A DNA stretch of 64,000 nucleotides, from the NCBI GenBank assembly GCA_021613535.1, contig CP075495.1, positions 13,826,001-13,890,000 of the forward strand, given 5' to 3'. The notes below the pieces were generated by a model, which saw only the letters and a program-made list of their open reading frames with translations, was not told the origin of the DNA and did no database searches. A program made the translations under genes and the position numbers. This DNA comes from Adineta vaga (Eukaryota > Rotifera). Shown here piece by piece: positions 36,608-48,623 of this stretch (the first letter of the stretch is position 1; every line of letters starts with the position of its first letter).

Positions 36608-38425
36608 ATTCGCTTAAAATTCCACAAACGTTTGTTGAGAATACAAGCTATTGAATATATTTTGTTTGTTATGAAAAGAAATTCGCTTTGCTGATAGTAT
36701 TGTATTTTTGTTATTCGAAAAAGATAATGAAATCTGACGATTTCAACAAAAGCGAATAGTTCGTTTATGCAGAAAGATGGCGTTAACGTATGTATTGAGT
36801 GGAGTTTCGTTTGACGTGTATGATTATCAGTGGCAGTATACAGTCAAGATACGTATTTTTCCTTAGTAGTTTTTTGAGTTTTACAAAAGAGTTCGTTTTA
36901 AGAAAGAATATTTTTGCGCGTGATATTCAACAAAAGTTTAATCAGAAAAAGAAATCTTTGAGGGTAGATACCGATAGTCTCTACTTTTCAGGCTCACGCT
37001 CCATACCCTCATAAACTAATTTCATTCTATTAGTTCGACGTAAGGCAATTTTTATTTCAAATACGTCTATCCTTAAAGATCTTAACACGAAAATGAACTG
37101 AATTGAAGAAAACAAAGCCGGTTCATCTTATCGTGATGTGTGAGATAAATTTCTTGTATGAACAGTTGGTGGTGTATAAAATATTCTCAAAAGCAAAAGA
37201 AAACACATGAAAGTATAAACTAAGTTCGAGTCTGACTCTCAGCGAGTTAACTGAGACTGTTGCATGTCTATGCCATCGTATCTCTAAGATGTTCTTATAT
37301 GATTTGCTTATTCCCCTACGTTTTTCATTGATTCCAATAGTGTTCAAACTAGACAAATTTTACTGTACTTTATTTTTCTCAAACCTGCTACGGATTCGAT
37401 TCTACCTATGTGCTCATTTATTGAATTATCATCTCTAGAATGATCAATAGTTTCTATTTCAATATTACTAAACTTTTAATGATTTTATGAATAAATAATG
37501 ACCGACTGATTGTAATCTCATATTATATCTATCGAAAGCGCGTACTTAGCTCGTACTGAAGGGTATAGCAATATTTTGATCTTGTGCAGCCTTTAACTTT
37601 TAACCCTTGATCCTTCACATTGACCCCACCTATCATCCTACCCTTAATCTGCTCTCGGTTTCCGATGTTTAAGACAGTCTTGAAGAAAATGGTTTTTTGA
37701 CCTTTGACACTGATACAAAAGCGCACAGAAACTTTTTTCCATATGACGCTCCTTTCTGTGGAAGGAATAAGGTATAGGTGTAAGTGTTCCTTGACAGAGT
37801 ACGCACATACGTACATCCACACAAGGAGAAAAGACCGATCTTGGATCCTCATAGTTCCTGCGATCACACAGTTCATGATGACCAATGATAACCCATGAGG
37901 GTCCGAAAGTTTGATAGGATTTGGGTATACAGGATCCGCTTTTTCCCCCTTGCAGACTCACGCCCTCAAATTCTACTGAAAAAACATTTCTTCAATGAAC
38001 CCAGTAGCTTTATTAAATAATTCACAGTCAGAATTTTTCTTTTATGCTTAATAACAGGTTATTTTCGGTTTCGCAATAATTATAGTAATTGATTAGAATT
38101 ATGAAAAGCTAATATCAGATTTGCAATCCTGGACTTCGATTACTTTTGGGTAAATCATATAAAGATGATTATTAGTAAATTTTCATGAATTTTTATATTG
38201 CTGCAAGCTGACTGGATTAGACAAATAAGAAATAATAATTAATTAATTATGGTTCATAGAAAAATATTTTTGGGAAAGGAACCCAAGATTCGTATTCCTC
38301 GATCTTGATTACATATGACGAATCGTTGTCCGATGACCGGGGGCAAGTTTTCATCGATTTATACGCTGCTTTCACCTGATTGGCTTGGACAAACAAACAA
38401 ACTTTAAGCATTTTAACGACCCTAT
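36608..38425. other. non-coding island DNA
   Basis: Upstream of the F-box/LRR gene. Several open frames at 37123-37961 overlap one another on both strands and lack family signatures. 37560-37960 is somewhat richer in G+C than its surroundings and may be an old repeat, but I cannot define its ends. Confidence 0.35.
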
Positions 38426-38719
38426 TTAAGAAGCATATAACCCTTTCTTTGAGAAAAGGGAATAATCAGAATTTTTCTTGTTATTAAATATTTCACGTAC
38501 ATATCCTTGATACAATTTAAATCCAAAATGACTTTTAATCAATATCTTCCAAAAATAATTATCATTTTCAATTAAAATATAAAAGTGTTTGCATGTTTTC
38601 GATAAGTTCAGAATATCAATAAAAGATAAATATTTACATAAATTATATAAAACATGTTCAGGAAGATTAATTATAGACATTAGATCTAAAATGAAAAACA
38701 TCATAAAAATTTCTTTCAC
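38426..38719 (-). pseudogene. F-box fragment
   Basis: Minus-strand ORF of 97 residues containing an F-box: INLPEHVLYNLCKYLSFIDI, NLSKTCKHFYILIENDNYFW, then KILIKSHFGFKLY. It stops 26 residues later. This F-box is of the LPxxVLxxI...DILxLxxTCKxFYxLxxxxxYFW type, different from the HRYQ type at 36.5 kb. No substrate-binding domain follows, so it is a truncated gene or a first exon whose partner is lost. The 252-residue ORF 8.4 kb away on the same strand could be the kind of domain normally attached, but nothing joins them. Confidence 0.5.
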
Positions 38720-39953
38720 ATAGAGAAAGGAAAATCAAATGGACAAATTGAAAATATATCACAAATAGCATGACAGACAATATTCACCGCAAGAAGAGGA
38801 AACAATGATCAAGTTTCTATTATAATAAACTATTCCAACATTCTCATCTAAGACAGTCTTTATAGCAAATCACTTCTTCCGAAGTCCTATTTTAATCGAA
38901 TGAAATATTCTATCAGTCATTTTATCATTACATTTAACTGAGGAATTATCAACTACAAAAAAAAACATCGTTCTCTCCAAAAAAATTCAAACTATTCAGA
39001 TATCTATAATATATATATATATCCGTTTATAAGAATCTAATGAGGTTTATTTTTTTTGAACTAAATAAATTTAATGAAGCAGTAAATCAGTCTGTCAATA
39101 GAACAAAGCACATTTCTCAACTATGAACTAAAAGAGAGATGTTGTCTTGAAGAAAAGACTGTTAGTATCATCCTTACTTATGAGCAAGTATCATGATTTC
39201 TCCTATAATTATTTCTGTTTGACGATATAATGAAAATCCACATATATGAGAAAGATTCAAAAAAGACTTCTCAGATGTATCTGATAAAAAAACATGAATG
39301 AATATCTGCACGTAATTTTACTGAAAAAATATCGAAAGACGAAAAATGACTAGTTCATTGTAAAGCATTATCATTCGTCATCATCATCGTCGTCACTGTC
39401 GCTCTATAAACATTGTCGAAAAAAATTAAAAAAAATAATATTCAGAAAAAACAATTAGACACAAACGTGCCGATAACATTATACGATGTTCATTTCTGGA
39501 AGAAAACATAGACTTTTCCTTTTTATAGTAGTCACAAATACTTACAGATATTCGTTGAAATTTTTTCGAATCTGAAAAACAAAAAACTTTAAAACTTTTA
39601 TTAGAAAATTTCTAATACAACATTTTTTATTTCTTGCTCTTTATTATTTTCATCAGATTCTTTCATTTTTTGTTCCAAAGAGAAATATTGTATCTTACAA
39701 GATAATCATATAATTCATTTAGCACTAATGATATCAGTTTAATTCCGTAAGTAATGTTCTCTTCTTCCTGGCATACAGAACCAAATACCTGTAAAAAAAA
39801 TCATACCTTGGATCGAACGTTTTTTATGAGAATATAATATATATCAGAATTTCTTCATATCATCTATGAAAAAAGGTTTCAGTTTTTCATGACACAGTCA
39901 ATGCTCATACTGATTTCGATTTTCTAAACCTACATTTTGAAAAAGAACGACAA
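38720..39953. other. non-coding island DNA
   Basis: A+T-rich, with no supported ORF. A CATCATCATCGTCGTCACTG stretch near 39378-39400 reads as an acidic run on the minus strand (DDDDD-like), but I found no flanking exons. Confidence 0.35.
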
Positions 39954-40230
39954 CCCAGGTCAAGCATTCCGGTCCGGAACCATCCAGTTCCAGGACCTTA
40001 CGGTGATTTCATGGAAGCAGTATTTCGGTAACCAAATCCTTTCAATGGATTTACCCGGTTTTATTGGGAACAAAAAGAACCTGCCATAACCGATAGTCGG
40101 ATACAATCACCGGTTCCCTCAGCAGGATTCCAGACACTTTCCCGTGGTATCCAACGCGGAAAACATAGATATCCTGCAGTTTTTTACCGGAAATAAGCGG
40201 AATACTGGTTCCAGGAACCATCGTCCTAGG
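39954..40230. mobile_element. fragment related to the ACCCAGGTC MITE family
   Basis: Begins AACCCAGGTCAAGC, sharing the AACCCAGGTC terminus of the element at 30350, and contains many short GGTTCC/GGAACC words in both orientations (TCCGGTCCGGAACC, CCAGTTCCAGGACC, CTGGTTCCAGGAACC). I find no matching CCTGGGTT right end, so it is truncated or divergent. Its G+C content is visibly higher than its flanks. Confidence 0.45.
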
Positions 40231-40410
40231 AACAAGTACTGTTGTTATTTGCTCATCTATTTCCAACAATGAACTAAAATCAATTAATGTGTATAATGTA
40301 TGAAACAAAGCCATTGTATTATCATAAATCCCATTAGCTTGTTCTTCAGTTAAATCATAACAACCGATTAATTGACTTAAAACTACTTCTTTTCGTTGGA
40401 TCGCAGTCAT
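40051..40410 (-). pseudogene. truncated ORF running into repeat DNA
   Basis: Minus-strand ORF of 119 residues. The first 60 (MTAIQRKEVVLSQLIGCYDL, EEQANGIYDNTMALFHTLYT) have good amphipathic helix character and host-like codon use. From about residue 65 (VLVPRTMVPGTSIPLISGKK onward) the frame enters the MITE-like fragment, so the 3' half is probably repeat-derived. No family recognised. Probably the 5' end of a gene truncated by insertion. Confidence 0.35.
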
Positions 40411-41480
40411 TCGATTGTTTTGATATGTAATTAAATGAATATCGATAGGGTGTAAAAATATTCAAACACGACCACAATCACAATAAACCACCTTCCTTTA
40501 ATTATAGTTTGCCGAAATGCAAACCAATCGGTGAACGGCAAATAAAAACACAATAAACACAATGATAATGATGAAGTACAATTCCATGGATATTGTATTT
40601 TCTAGCAAGAATAGTTATTAAAAATGCTCGTCACCAGATTGATCCGTGGTCTCGTGAAAAGGATTCGTACAAGAAAACACATTTATTTCTAATATACACT
40701 CGGTATACTTATACAGAGAACTATTTTGTACCAGAAAATACAACAAGTTAATTTGTGTATAGTTCATCTTACTTACCAAAAGATAAAAAGACTTATGTTC
40801 CTAAAATCCTCAGGAAGAAAGCAAATACGTAAGCCAAAAACTAGCCAAGTAAAATGACCACACATTTTTTTCCTAATCGTATGCTCTATCTGTTTTCATG
40901 TCCTTCATCGAGTCAATCAAAACTGATCCGGTAAAATTTGAGATAGTAATTAGCTCTCTTTGTAGCTGTCTGAACTAATTAATAATTGAAGAATAATAAA
41001 TCATATCTACATAGAAATCGATTCTCTCGATTCGATACTAATCTTTATCAGTTGTCTGTACTCACTTAAAGATCAATACAAAATGACTGTATTTTTATCC
41101 ATAAAACTGGGATGAAAGATCTGAATTCTATGTTTGTTGTTAGTTACCTTTCTATAGTTCTCAGTAGCACAACACTATAGCTTGTAATGTGAATGGTGTT
41201 CAACATTGCGAGACAACTAAATGAAAACGATTGAAGAAAAGTGGAGAAGTAGAAATAGAATAAGTATAAAGAAAGAAAAGGAATGGATTGGTTCACTGTT
41301 TCAGATTGGTTAATGTAAATCACAAAGAAATAAAACTGTGTGTAATGAATCTTTAGTTGAGTCATGCACACAACTGAATAAAATTATGAAAAACTAGTTT
41401 ACTTGCTTGATAACCTATAGGATAAGCCATAGAAAGTGAAGAAGTATACCTTAAAAAAGAAACTGAAATAAATGATGGTA
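40411..41480. other. non-coding island DNA
   Basis: Nothing supportable apart from A+T-rich unique sequence. The 75-residue frame at 41144-41371 is hydrophobic low-complexity and likely spurious. Confidence 0.4.
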
Positions 41481-41705
41481 GAGACGTCTGGGGTAATTCG
41501 GATCAACTGTAACATCTTCCCACTTTTTTCGCTAATACTTTTTTTTTGGTACATAGTATCAAGGAGATCCTTTCACCAGTAGATAGAACATGTTTGATTC
41601 TAGTTGTGGTAAAAAAAATCACCTTTCTATCACGTCTTACTGCTGAGAACGAAACAAAACATGATCGATGACTCAAATTTTGATCCGAATTACCCCAGAC
41701 GTCTC
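41481..41705. mobile_element. 225-bp MITE with perfect terminal inverted repeats and TA duplication
   Basis: The left end GAGACGTCTGGGGTAATTCG is the exact reverse complement of the right end CGAATTACCCCAGACGTCTC, and the match extends to 26 bp (through GATCAA/TTGATC). TA dinucleotides flank both ends (41479-41480 and 41706-41707), the duplication expected for Tc1/mariner-type transposition. The interior is non-coding. Perfect ends suggest recent activity. Confidence 0.88.
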
Positions 41706-42057
41706 TACTACTCATAAATGTAACCAGCGAGCGGATCAGTTCGGTGAATATGAGTATAAGTATTGAAGATACATAGACTATTTTTATGGTGCTGGTGGAA
41801 TTGTAAGGTTGAAATTAAAATTCCAGGAATAGTTTACATGCTGTAAAATACAAAGTGGTATTATGATACAGAATGTTAGTTTCCCTAGAAAGACTTTTGA
41901 ATGATCCATGAAGCGTTCACTTATTTATCTGTATTTGTGTAGTTGCTCATCATTGTACAAGAAAAAATATCGGATCACCATCAAAATTTCGTCTTTTTTA
42001 ATGGATTTATGGAACATTAATATCGATCTAGGAACTATCAAATATTAATTTTATTAA

Positions 42058-42352
42058 TTAATTATTTAATTGATACTTTTTGGAAGAGAAATATGATTCA
42101 AAAAGCAAAATCTATCGTTCCGTATTCATTATCAGAAGTTCAATACTATGATAGTTAGTAATTTAAAAAGAGAGAGGGAGAGGCCGTTTTATTAGCATAA
42201 AAATTTGTCCCTTTTGTCGAAGCATTCTTTGATGACATTGACCGCATTATAATTTATGTCAGTAAGAATTTTTGTTAGTTCTGTATTTGAAGTAAAAAAA
42301 AAGAAAAAAAGGACACTCAAGAATCAATAATGTAGGACAAAGATAAAATGAT
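42058..42352 (+). repeat. dispersed repeat, copy 2
   Basis: Same family and orientation as 27226-27475. It carries a roughly 25-bp insertion near 42218-42250 (TCGAAGCATTCTTTGATGAC) relative to copy 1. The two copies bracket most of the accessory island. Confidence 0.7.
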
Positions 42353-43900
42353 TATATAATCAATAATGGTAACTTGTCATTATGAAAAGTGGTAGAATAA
42401 TATTATATATGTTTACAAAATTTTTACTATCGATATAATTTCAATAATGACAATATGATGAGCGGACATGAACATATGTTATGAGTTTTGTTCCTCTTAA
42501 TGATTGAATAGAAATATGATTATTTATCGGAAAATATTCGGTTCTGAATTATACAATAAACAGATTATCTGTATCTGTTCTTAATATACCTTTGACTTTT
42601 TGTTTGTTTTGACCTTTGCTTTGTAAAACATATTGAGTATAACTGAAGGCTATGAGTAGTACCTTATGTAGATTTTAGCTTTTGTTTTTGTATTAAATTT
42701 TGATGTACGTAGATAGGAAGACTAAAGTAGGTAGAAACTGGAAAATAAACAGTATGATTAATGGATTTCGAATCTATATTTATGAAAAATATACAAAAAA
42801 GATTGGTATTTCATTATATACCATCAATAATATGATCGCGATTATAGTTATATATATTTATTATAACATATATGAAAGAAAGATTTGTTTTACATTCTGA
42901 TGAATGGAAAAGACGCAGTGGTTTTGATCGTAGTAATTCTTGGAATTCTGTGAATAAGAGACGGAGAATAATATTACCATCATGTTCTTGTATCACATGT
43001 TGATATGATTATAAATCTATTCAGAAAGCATTATTTGTTGTCTTTTCGACTAGACAATCTAAACCTATTTTAATCAAAAGTTCACCTTTTCAGATATATC
43101 ATCTGTTTATGTCAATCAATCAATGGCCTTTTGTCATTTCTCACCAAGATTTATTTTATGAAGGATGATATTTTCAACAACCTTGAACTAAAAAGACATA
43201 ACATCTAAAGTTTTCGTTTTTCTTTCTCAACAATCTATTGACAGGTGGCGATTTTTTTACTGATAAATTTTCAGTTATATTTTTAAATCATTTGAAACTT
43301 TCTCACATTTCTTCAATGTAATTTTATATTGTTGATTATGATTCGATTAATCGAAAAAAAGTCATCTATCATATCTGAAATATTTTCTATTGTATTCTCT
43401 ACAATTTCAATACAAGAAAAATCTTACTGTATGTAAGAAGAAGAAGAAAAAAAGCGAAAAAGAATAGTTTGATTATCGCGATGACGATAATCCTTTTAAA
43501 AAATTTACTAAGTCACTAGTAATCCACTCCTAATATGTATGACATTTCATTCGTGTGTTTTTTCTTTTTTGTTTAATGATTTAAATTCTAAAGCACAAGT
43601 TACCAATCATCATAGAAGTTCAACTGAAGATCAAAACACATCAATTTCTTATCGAATATTCTATTGAACAAACAGAAGGTCTTTTTTTTAATCGTATAAT
43701 TCGATTTCTTACTTCTTTAAATGTCAATAAATAAAATCTATGCAACGAAGAAGTTTAATAATTGACACTATTGTCACATCAAATATATCCATATGTGTAC
43801 ACTTGTACTGTTCAATTACTGATCGATTGCGAAACACATCTTGAAGAAAGAGTAGAGATTGGTCTTACGCGTAACACAGTGCAACTTTCAAGGTCAAAAC

Positions 43901-43922
43901 ATATATATATATATATATATAT
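43901..43922. repeat. (AT)n microsatellite
   Basis: Eleven perfect AT repeats followed by ATACATAC. Confidence 0.85.
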
Positions 43923-44820
43923 ACATACAACCGCATAATTTTATTTATTGCAATCTTTGGTAAAGAACGGAAAGGTAATAAGAGAAAGAGAGAGAGAGAA
44001 AAGAGGAAAGAATCGGAGACTTCCCGAGTTGATCCTTCGTGTTCTTTTTAACGGGCTTCAACATCATTGTATGAGTGTGCCACCATCACCTCAATAAACT
44101 TTTTTTTTCTTCATAATGTAACATACAAAGTTGAAGAAAGAAGAAAAAAAAAGAACAGAATAAAGGAAAGAAAAAGTAAAGAGAAAAGAATCTCGACAGG
44201 AGTTTTGAAACAGAACGTATATTCTTGCGCATGTGCCTTTAAAAAAACGACAATGACATGACCCTGAAAGATGGGTCGGTCCCGTTGTTGCACAATGATT
44301 ACGAAACTAGCCGATGTTAGTCAATGAGTAAGAGTTACTGTGATCAGATTTTTTTTCTTCTTCTGATATGTTTTTTCGTCACAAAATTCTACAGATATTT
44401 GGCATTGACACGGTAAACATGTTACTTATTTTAATAAAGAAAAAAAAAGACTCCCAGTGTGCCACCTACTCGTGATTCATAGATAGATATAAATGATTGA
44501 TTAAAAAATATTTTTTTACATTTTCGACGAATCAATCAGAAAGGTTAGTTTCTTTTTCTTTACTGAAAATGTGATATGAAATAATTGTCATAACATATAA
44601 ATAATAATAACAACAACATCAATATTATTTTTATTTTCTCGAGTATACGTATGTTTTAATGTTTAAGAAATCAATTGACAGTAAGTATTAATCAATAGGG
44701 AACAGAGAAAACATAACAAAAATCTGAATGAACGAAATATTCTTTTAAATTAAAATTTCTTTTTCTTACTTATCTAGATTTATTTAAATATAAAAGCATA
44801 GAGATACATAGAAAACTTAA

Positions 44821-46366
44821 ATGGTAACAGCAAATTTAAATTATGAACGACGACCGTCATCTGATATAGATGGCGAAGATGACGAGAACAATAGTCGACA
44901 TATTCAAAAACGTCTTGTAAGTTATTTTTTAACATATCTATTCTATTTTATTTTATTTTATTTATAAATAGGATCATTTATATTTGGATAATTCTCAATT
45001 CAATCGTGGTCAATATCAACATTCACAGCGTACACTTTCACCGACTCATGCACATGAATTTTATATGTCGTCAAATACAGTTCCTGTTTATCGTCATGGA
45101 CGTAAGTTTTATGTTCCAATAGAAGAATTCGAACGTATGCGAGCAGAACAACGACGACAACGTCGAACATTAATGCAAAAATCTCAAAATTTACCTGTAT
45201 CAAAATCTCATCAATCGAGCCTACGACCATCAGCAATATCCTCGTACAATTCGATTTATCGAAGTACTTCTCATCCACACGATTATCGATATGGATTACT
45301 GCGAGCACCACATTTACCTACGAATTCAACGATGAATCAAACACGAATTGATTCAGCAAGACAATCTCGTTTAACATCACGATATTGTGATGATCGAGAT
45401 GATTCACCATCTTTTACATCTGCATTACCCATGAGATTACCAACGTCTGCACTTCGATCAAATTCATCGGATAAAGTATTGCATAGTCGTAGAACTCCAC
45501 CACCATCGATTTGTTCTTATAATGATTATATTCCAGATGACTATGATCTTAAACGGTCATTTTCAGCTGAAATTGTTCATCCACCTGATTCCCAACGACA
45601 ACAACCATTAGTACTACCTCGTCGAATAATTCCTACTCCAACTGTTGATTATGGTATATCAGCTGGTTCATCCTATTCACCTACATCTACTGAACAAACA
45701 TATAATCAATCGAATGCCGCAAAATTAACAAATTACTACAATCGATTGCAACCATCAACATTAAATTCTACTATTCAACCAGCTCCTTCGGCTTTGTCTG
45801 GAACGGGTCTTATTTATGAAGCAAATACTCCGGATTCTGATCAAGTTTATTCCGGTTCTTTCAATCGACACATAGGAAGTGGTTTAAATTCAACACTAAC
45901 ACGATCATCATCAACAAATAGTCGTAATGATTATTATTATCCTCATTATCGAGATGCAACGAGTGGCTCATTTTCTGATGATAATTCTTCATCACCATCA
46001 ATGTTTATACAACGTCGAAATACAAATACAGATCGTTATCGACGATCTCAACAAAATGCCGAAATAGCTAATGATTATAGACAACGACCAGAAATGAATA
46101 CTCGTCCAACTGCAAGAAGTCATTCAAGTGATGGTTTGACAGAAAAGAAACGTGTTCGTTTTGCTGACATGGAAGGTTATACGTTAGAAACAGTTCCTGA
46201 TGTTGAACAAGATCGTTCTCCAATGACGAATCATTCTTTAAACAGACGAACCTATGCTTCTACACCAAATCATTTCCGAGAACAAGTACAACCTTTTCAT
46301 AATACATTCTATCAAGCAACTGCTAGAGCTACTAATAATGAAAGCAAACTTGCAACCGACGTTTAA
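44821..46366 (+). CDS. disordered protein with a PP1-docking-like RVRF motif
   Basis: Two exons (44821-44916 and 44972-46366) join in phase 0 to 496 residues. Codon use and the in-phase intron support a real gene. The sequence is Ser/Arg/Tyr-rich and largely disordered. One ordered piece is VPVYRHGRKFYVPIEEFERM with a following Arg-rich helix. Near residue 427 is EKKRVRFADMEGYTLETVPD, which fits the RVxF protein phosphatase 1 docking motif and resembles the RVxFAD-x-x-G-x-x-L motif of PPP1R3 glycogen-targeting subunits. No CBM21 domain follows, so it is not an ordinary PPP1R3. PP1 binding is inferred from the motif alone. It converges on the membrane-protein gene at 46633. Confidence 0.6.
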
Positions 46367-46632
46367 TGTGTTTTTCTTTTGTTCTTCTTCTATTTCTTCT
46401 CTATGTACGTGTGTGTATGTTTCTTTTTTTGTGTGATCGAATATTTTTAAATAATGAGAATGATGAAATGTCTTTTTAGTCTAGGATATAGTACATTTAT
46501 TGGAAGAAAAAAAATGAAGATGCAATAATTTAAATTACAAAATCATCAGACTAATCTGTCAAGTTTCTTTTTGTTCATGTATCTCGAAACAAAACAGGAG
46601 AGAAAAGAAACATATTATAGGGTAATTTCCTG

Positions 46633-47499
46633 TTAAAATTGCGATGAAAGATTCTCGTCATATGTTGAACTATCAATGTGACGATTCTTTTGATTACGAC
46701 TAACTTGATCGGTTACTTTTTGACGTGTACCAGCTGGTTGTGCACGATAAGGTTTTGTAGATGGTCGATAGGCCATTTCGAGAGTTTCTGTTTCCTTATG
46801 AACGACAGTTGTTACTTTCTCATGAACTGGATGTTTCGAAACAGGTTTTGTTACTGTATATGGTGCTGTTGATCTATGAACATCTGGGGTGTCATAACGA
46901 CTGTCCGATGTTTGATGAAGATATCTCTTTGTTGTATCTTCAATTGTAATTGTACCAGTTTCTATGAAGATAAACTCATTCAAATAAATAGATTAAACGA
47001 GATAACGTACCTTGTTTATTTTTTCTAGGTCTTTCTGGAGTACCTACGGTACCAATTGATAAATTACTAGGAGAACTGCTAGCTTTTGATGTATCACTAA
47101 TAGAATCAGTCGAAGAACTTTTGGAACGTCGAACACAATACATTATCAATAAACCCTAAACAATATAGCAAAACGATTTCAATAAATACAATATAAAAAA
47201 TTCTTACAGTCAGCATAAGAAATGAAATACCAGCCAAAATAATACTTGTTAGAAAGATAGCTGTATAAGCTTCTCGAGAAATACATGAATCAGGTCCAAA
47301 TAATGGAAATTGATTAGGTTCTATACAACTCGATAGAAATTTTCATAGAAAAAGAAAAAAATGCATCCTTACTTGGACATTCTGAACTATTTGAATCCGC
47401 TCGTACTTCATCATTCATTTCAATTTGTGCAAAAATTAAATGTAAAAATGAAGTTCCTATCAGAAGAATGGTGAGAAGCTTTTTACAAAGAATTATCAT
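46633..47499 (-). CDS. unknown single-pass membrane protein with signal peptide
   Basis: Four exons (47373-47499, 47208-47320, 47011-47155, 46633-46961) join in phase to 237 residues. It begins with a signal peptide (KLLTILLIGTSFLHLIFAQI), a short extracellular segment with two cysteines (SSECPS and PDSCIS), and a transmembrane helix (TAIFLTSIILAGISFLMLTG, then LLIMYC). The cytoplasmic tail of about 140 residues is Ser/Thr/Lys-rich with segments such as TAPYTVTKPVSKHPVHEKVT. Topology is type I. I recognise no family; the small ectodomain and long tail suggest an adaptor or anchoring role, which is only inference. Four exons in consistent phase make the model good even without homology. Confidence 0.65.
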
Positions 47500-48623
47500 A
47501 TTGGAACAAGAGATAAGGTGAACTTATAAAGGAATTCAGTCTTTTAAGTAGATATGAGTAAGTCGTTATGTATTTATTCGTTCGTTACTTTTTTTTTCTT
47601 TGAAAAAAAAGTGTCTTTCAATCTTTATCTTTAATCGATAAACACCATGCTTCCTCACCTACACTAAACATCTCTATATAAAAACGATATAAAACTGATA
47701 TTGTAAGTCAAACGACAATGAAGAACATGTCTTTTTCTCTTTCATTTATATTTATTCTATTAAATCTTCCATCGAAATGAAAATCATACATGAATATATA
47801 AATGGTAACATTGATAATAAATTGATGTTATTAATAAAATAAGATTCTATTGTAACATTTTTCGAAGGACATCAGTCTGTTAGATGAAATGATATACTGA
47901 TTTTTCTCTTTTTCAAGATCAAATATTTTCAAAATATTCTCAAGTGTTTTATATATTTATCTGTCAATAAATAACTATGATCATTTATGAGCAAAGCTAT
48001 TCATTGAATTTAAAAATATCTTTCCAAAATCATTTCTTAGTCACATGTTTGTCAATGTATTATGGATAAATAGTTATACAAATAGTCTTTTATGTGATAA
48101 TGTTAAGGAAAATGAATACAACGAATTTGATGTAACATTCTTGATTGCAACAATATTGTAATAGAAAAAAAGCCAAGGGCATTACAATAATGATGATTAA
48201 AGCATACAGAAGAAATGTTTCTTTTTCTGTATCATTACACAATATATCTATCACTATTTCTTTCTATTTACAATCGTAACATTCCTTATTAACATATCAA
48301 CACTATTCACTAATTATTGTAGTAGAATATAATTAAACATGAGAAACTAATATATACATATATATATATATATGTCGTAAAATGTTGATTTAACTCTTCA
48401 ACAATTATCTTCTCAAACCGATGGATTATTATGAATAATCTTTCGTTTTTATTTCTATCAAACAAAATATTGTTTGATTACTTCATCATTCTCTTTTTCT
48501 TTACTTTTGCACATTTTTCTTTTTCTTGTTGTGCTTCATTGCACATTCTTCATCACTAACCCCGACATTCAAGTATAAACATATGATGACTCGATTTCAT
48601 CAATTGATCATTTTCTTTTAATC
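47500..48623. promoter_or_regulatory. shared upstream region, divergent genes
   Basis: 1.1 kb between divergent start codons of the membrane-protein gene and TMEM39. A+T-rich, with an (AT)n run near 48350-48371. No ORF. Confidence 0.4.

Larger units (their letters stand above)
41706..44820. other. right part of the accessory island and upstream region of the next gene
   Basis: Mostly A+T-rich non-coding DNA. It holds the second copy of the dispersed repeat (42058-42352) and an (AT)n microsatellite (43901-43922). The last 700 bp should contain the promoter of the gene starting at 44821. No conserved ORF. Confidence 0.4.

Noticed and set aside
37529-37961. Two overlapping minus ORFs and one plus ORF with many cysteines
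   Set aside because: They overlap in different frames with no family signature and no splice structure; probably old repeat DNA.
29231-38719. One gene joining the F-box at 38.4 kb to the 252-residue ORF
   Set aside because: The 8.4 kb gap contains another F-box/LRR gene and transposons; typical introns here are about 60 bp.
45000-45311. Minus-strand 103-residue ORF
   Set aside because: Shadow of the coding exon of the RVRF-motif gene.
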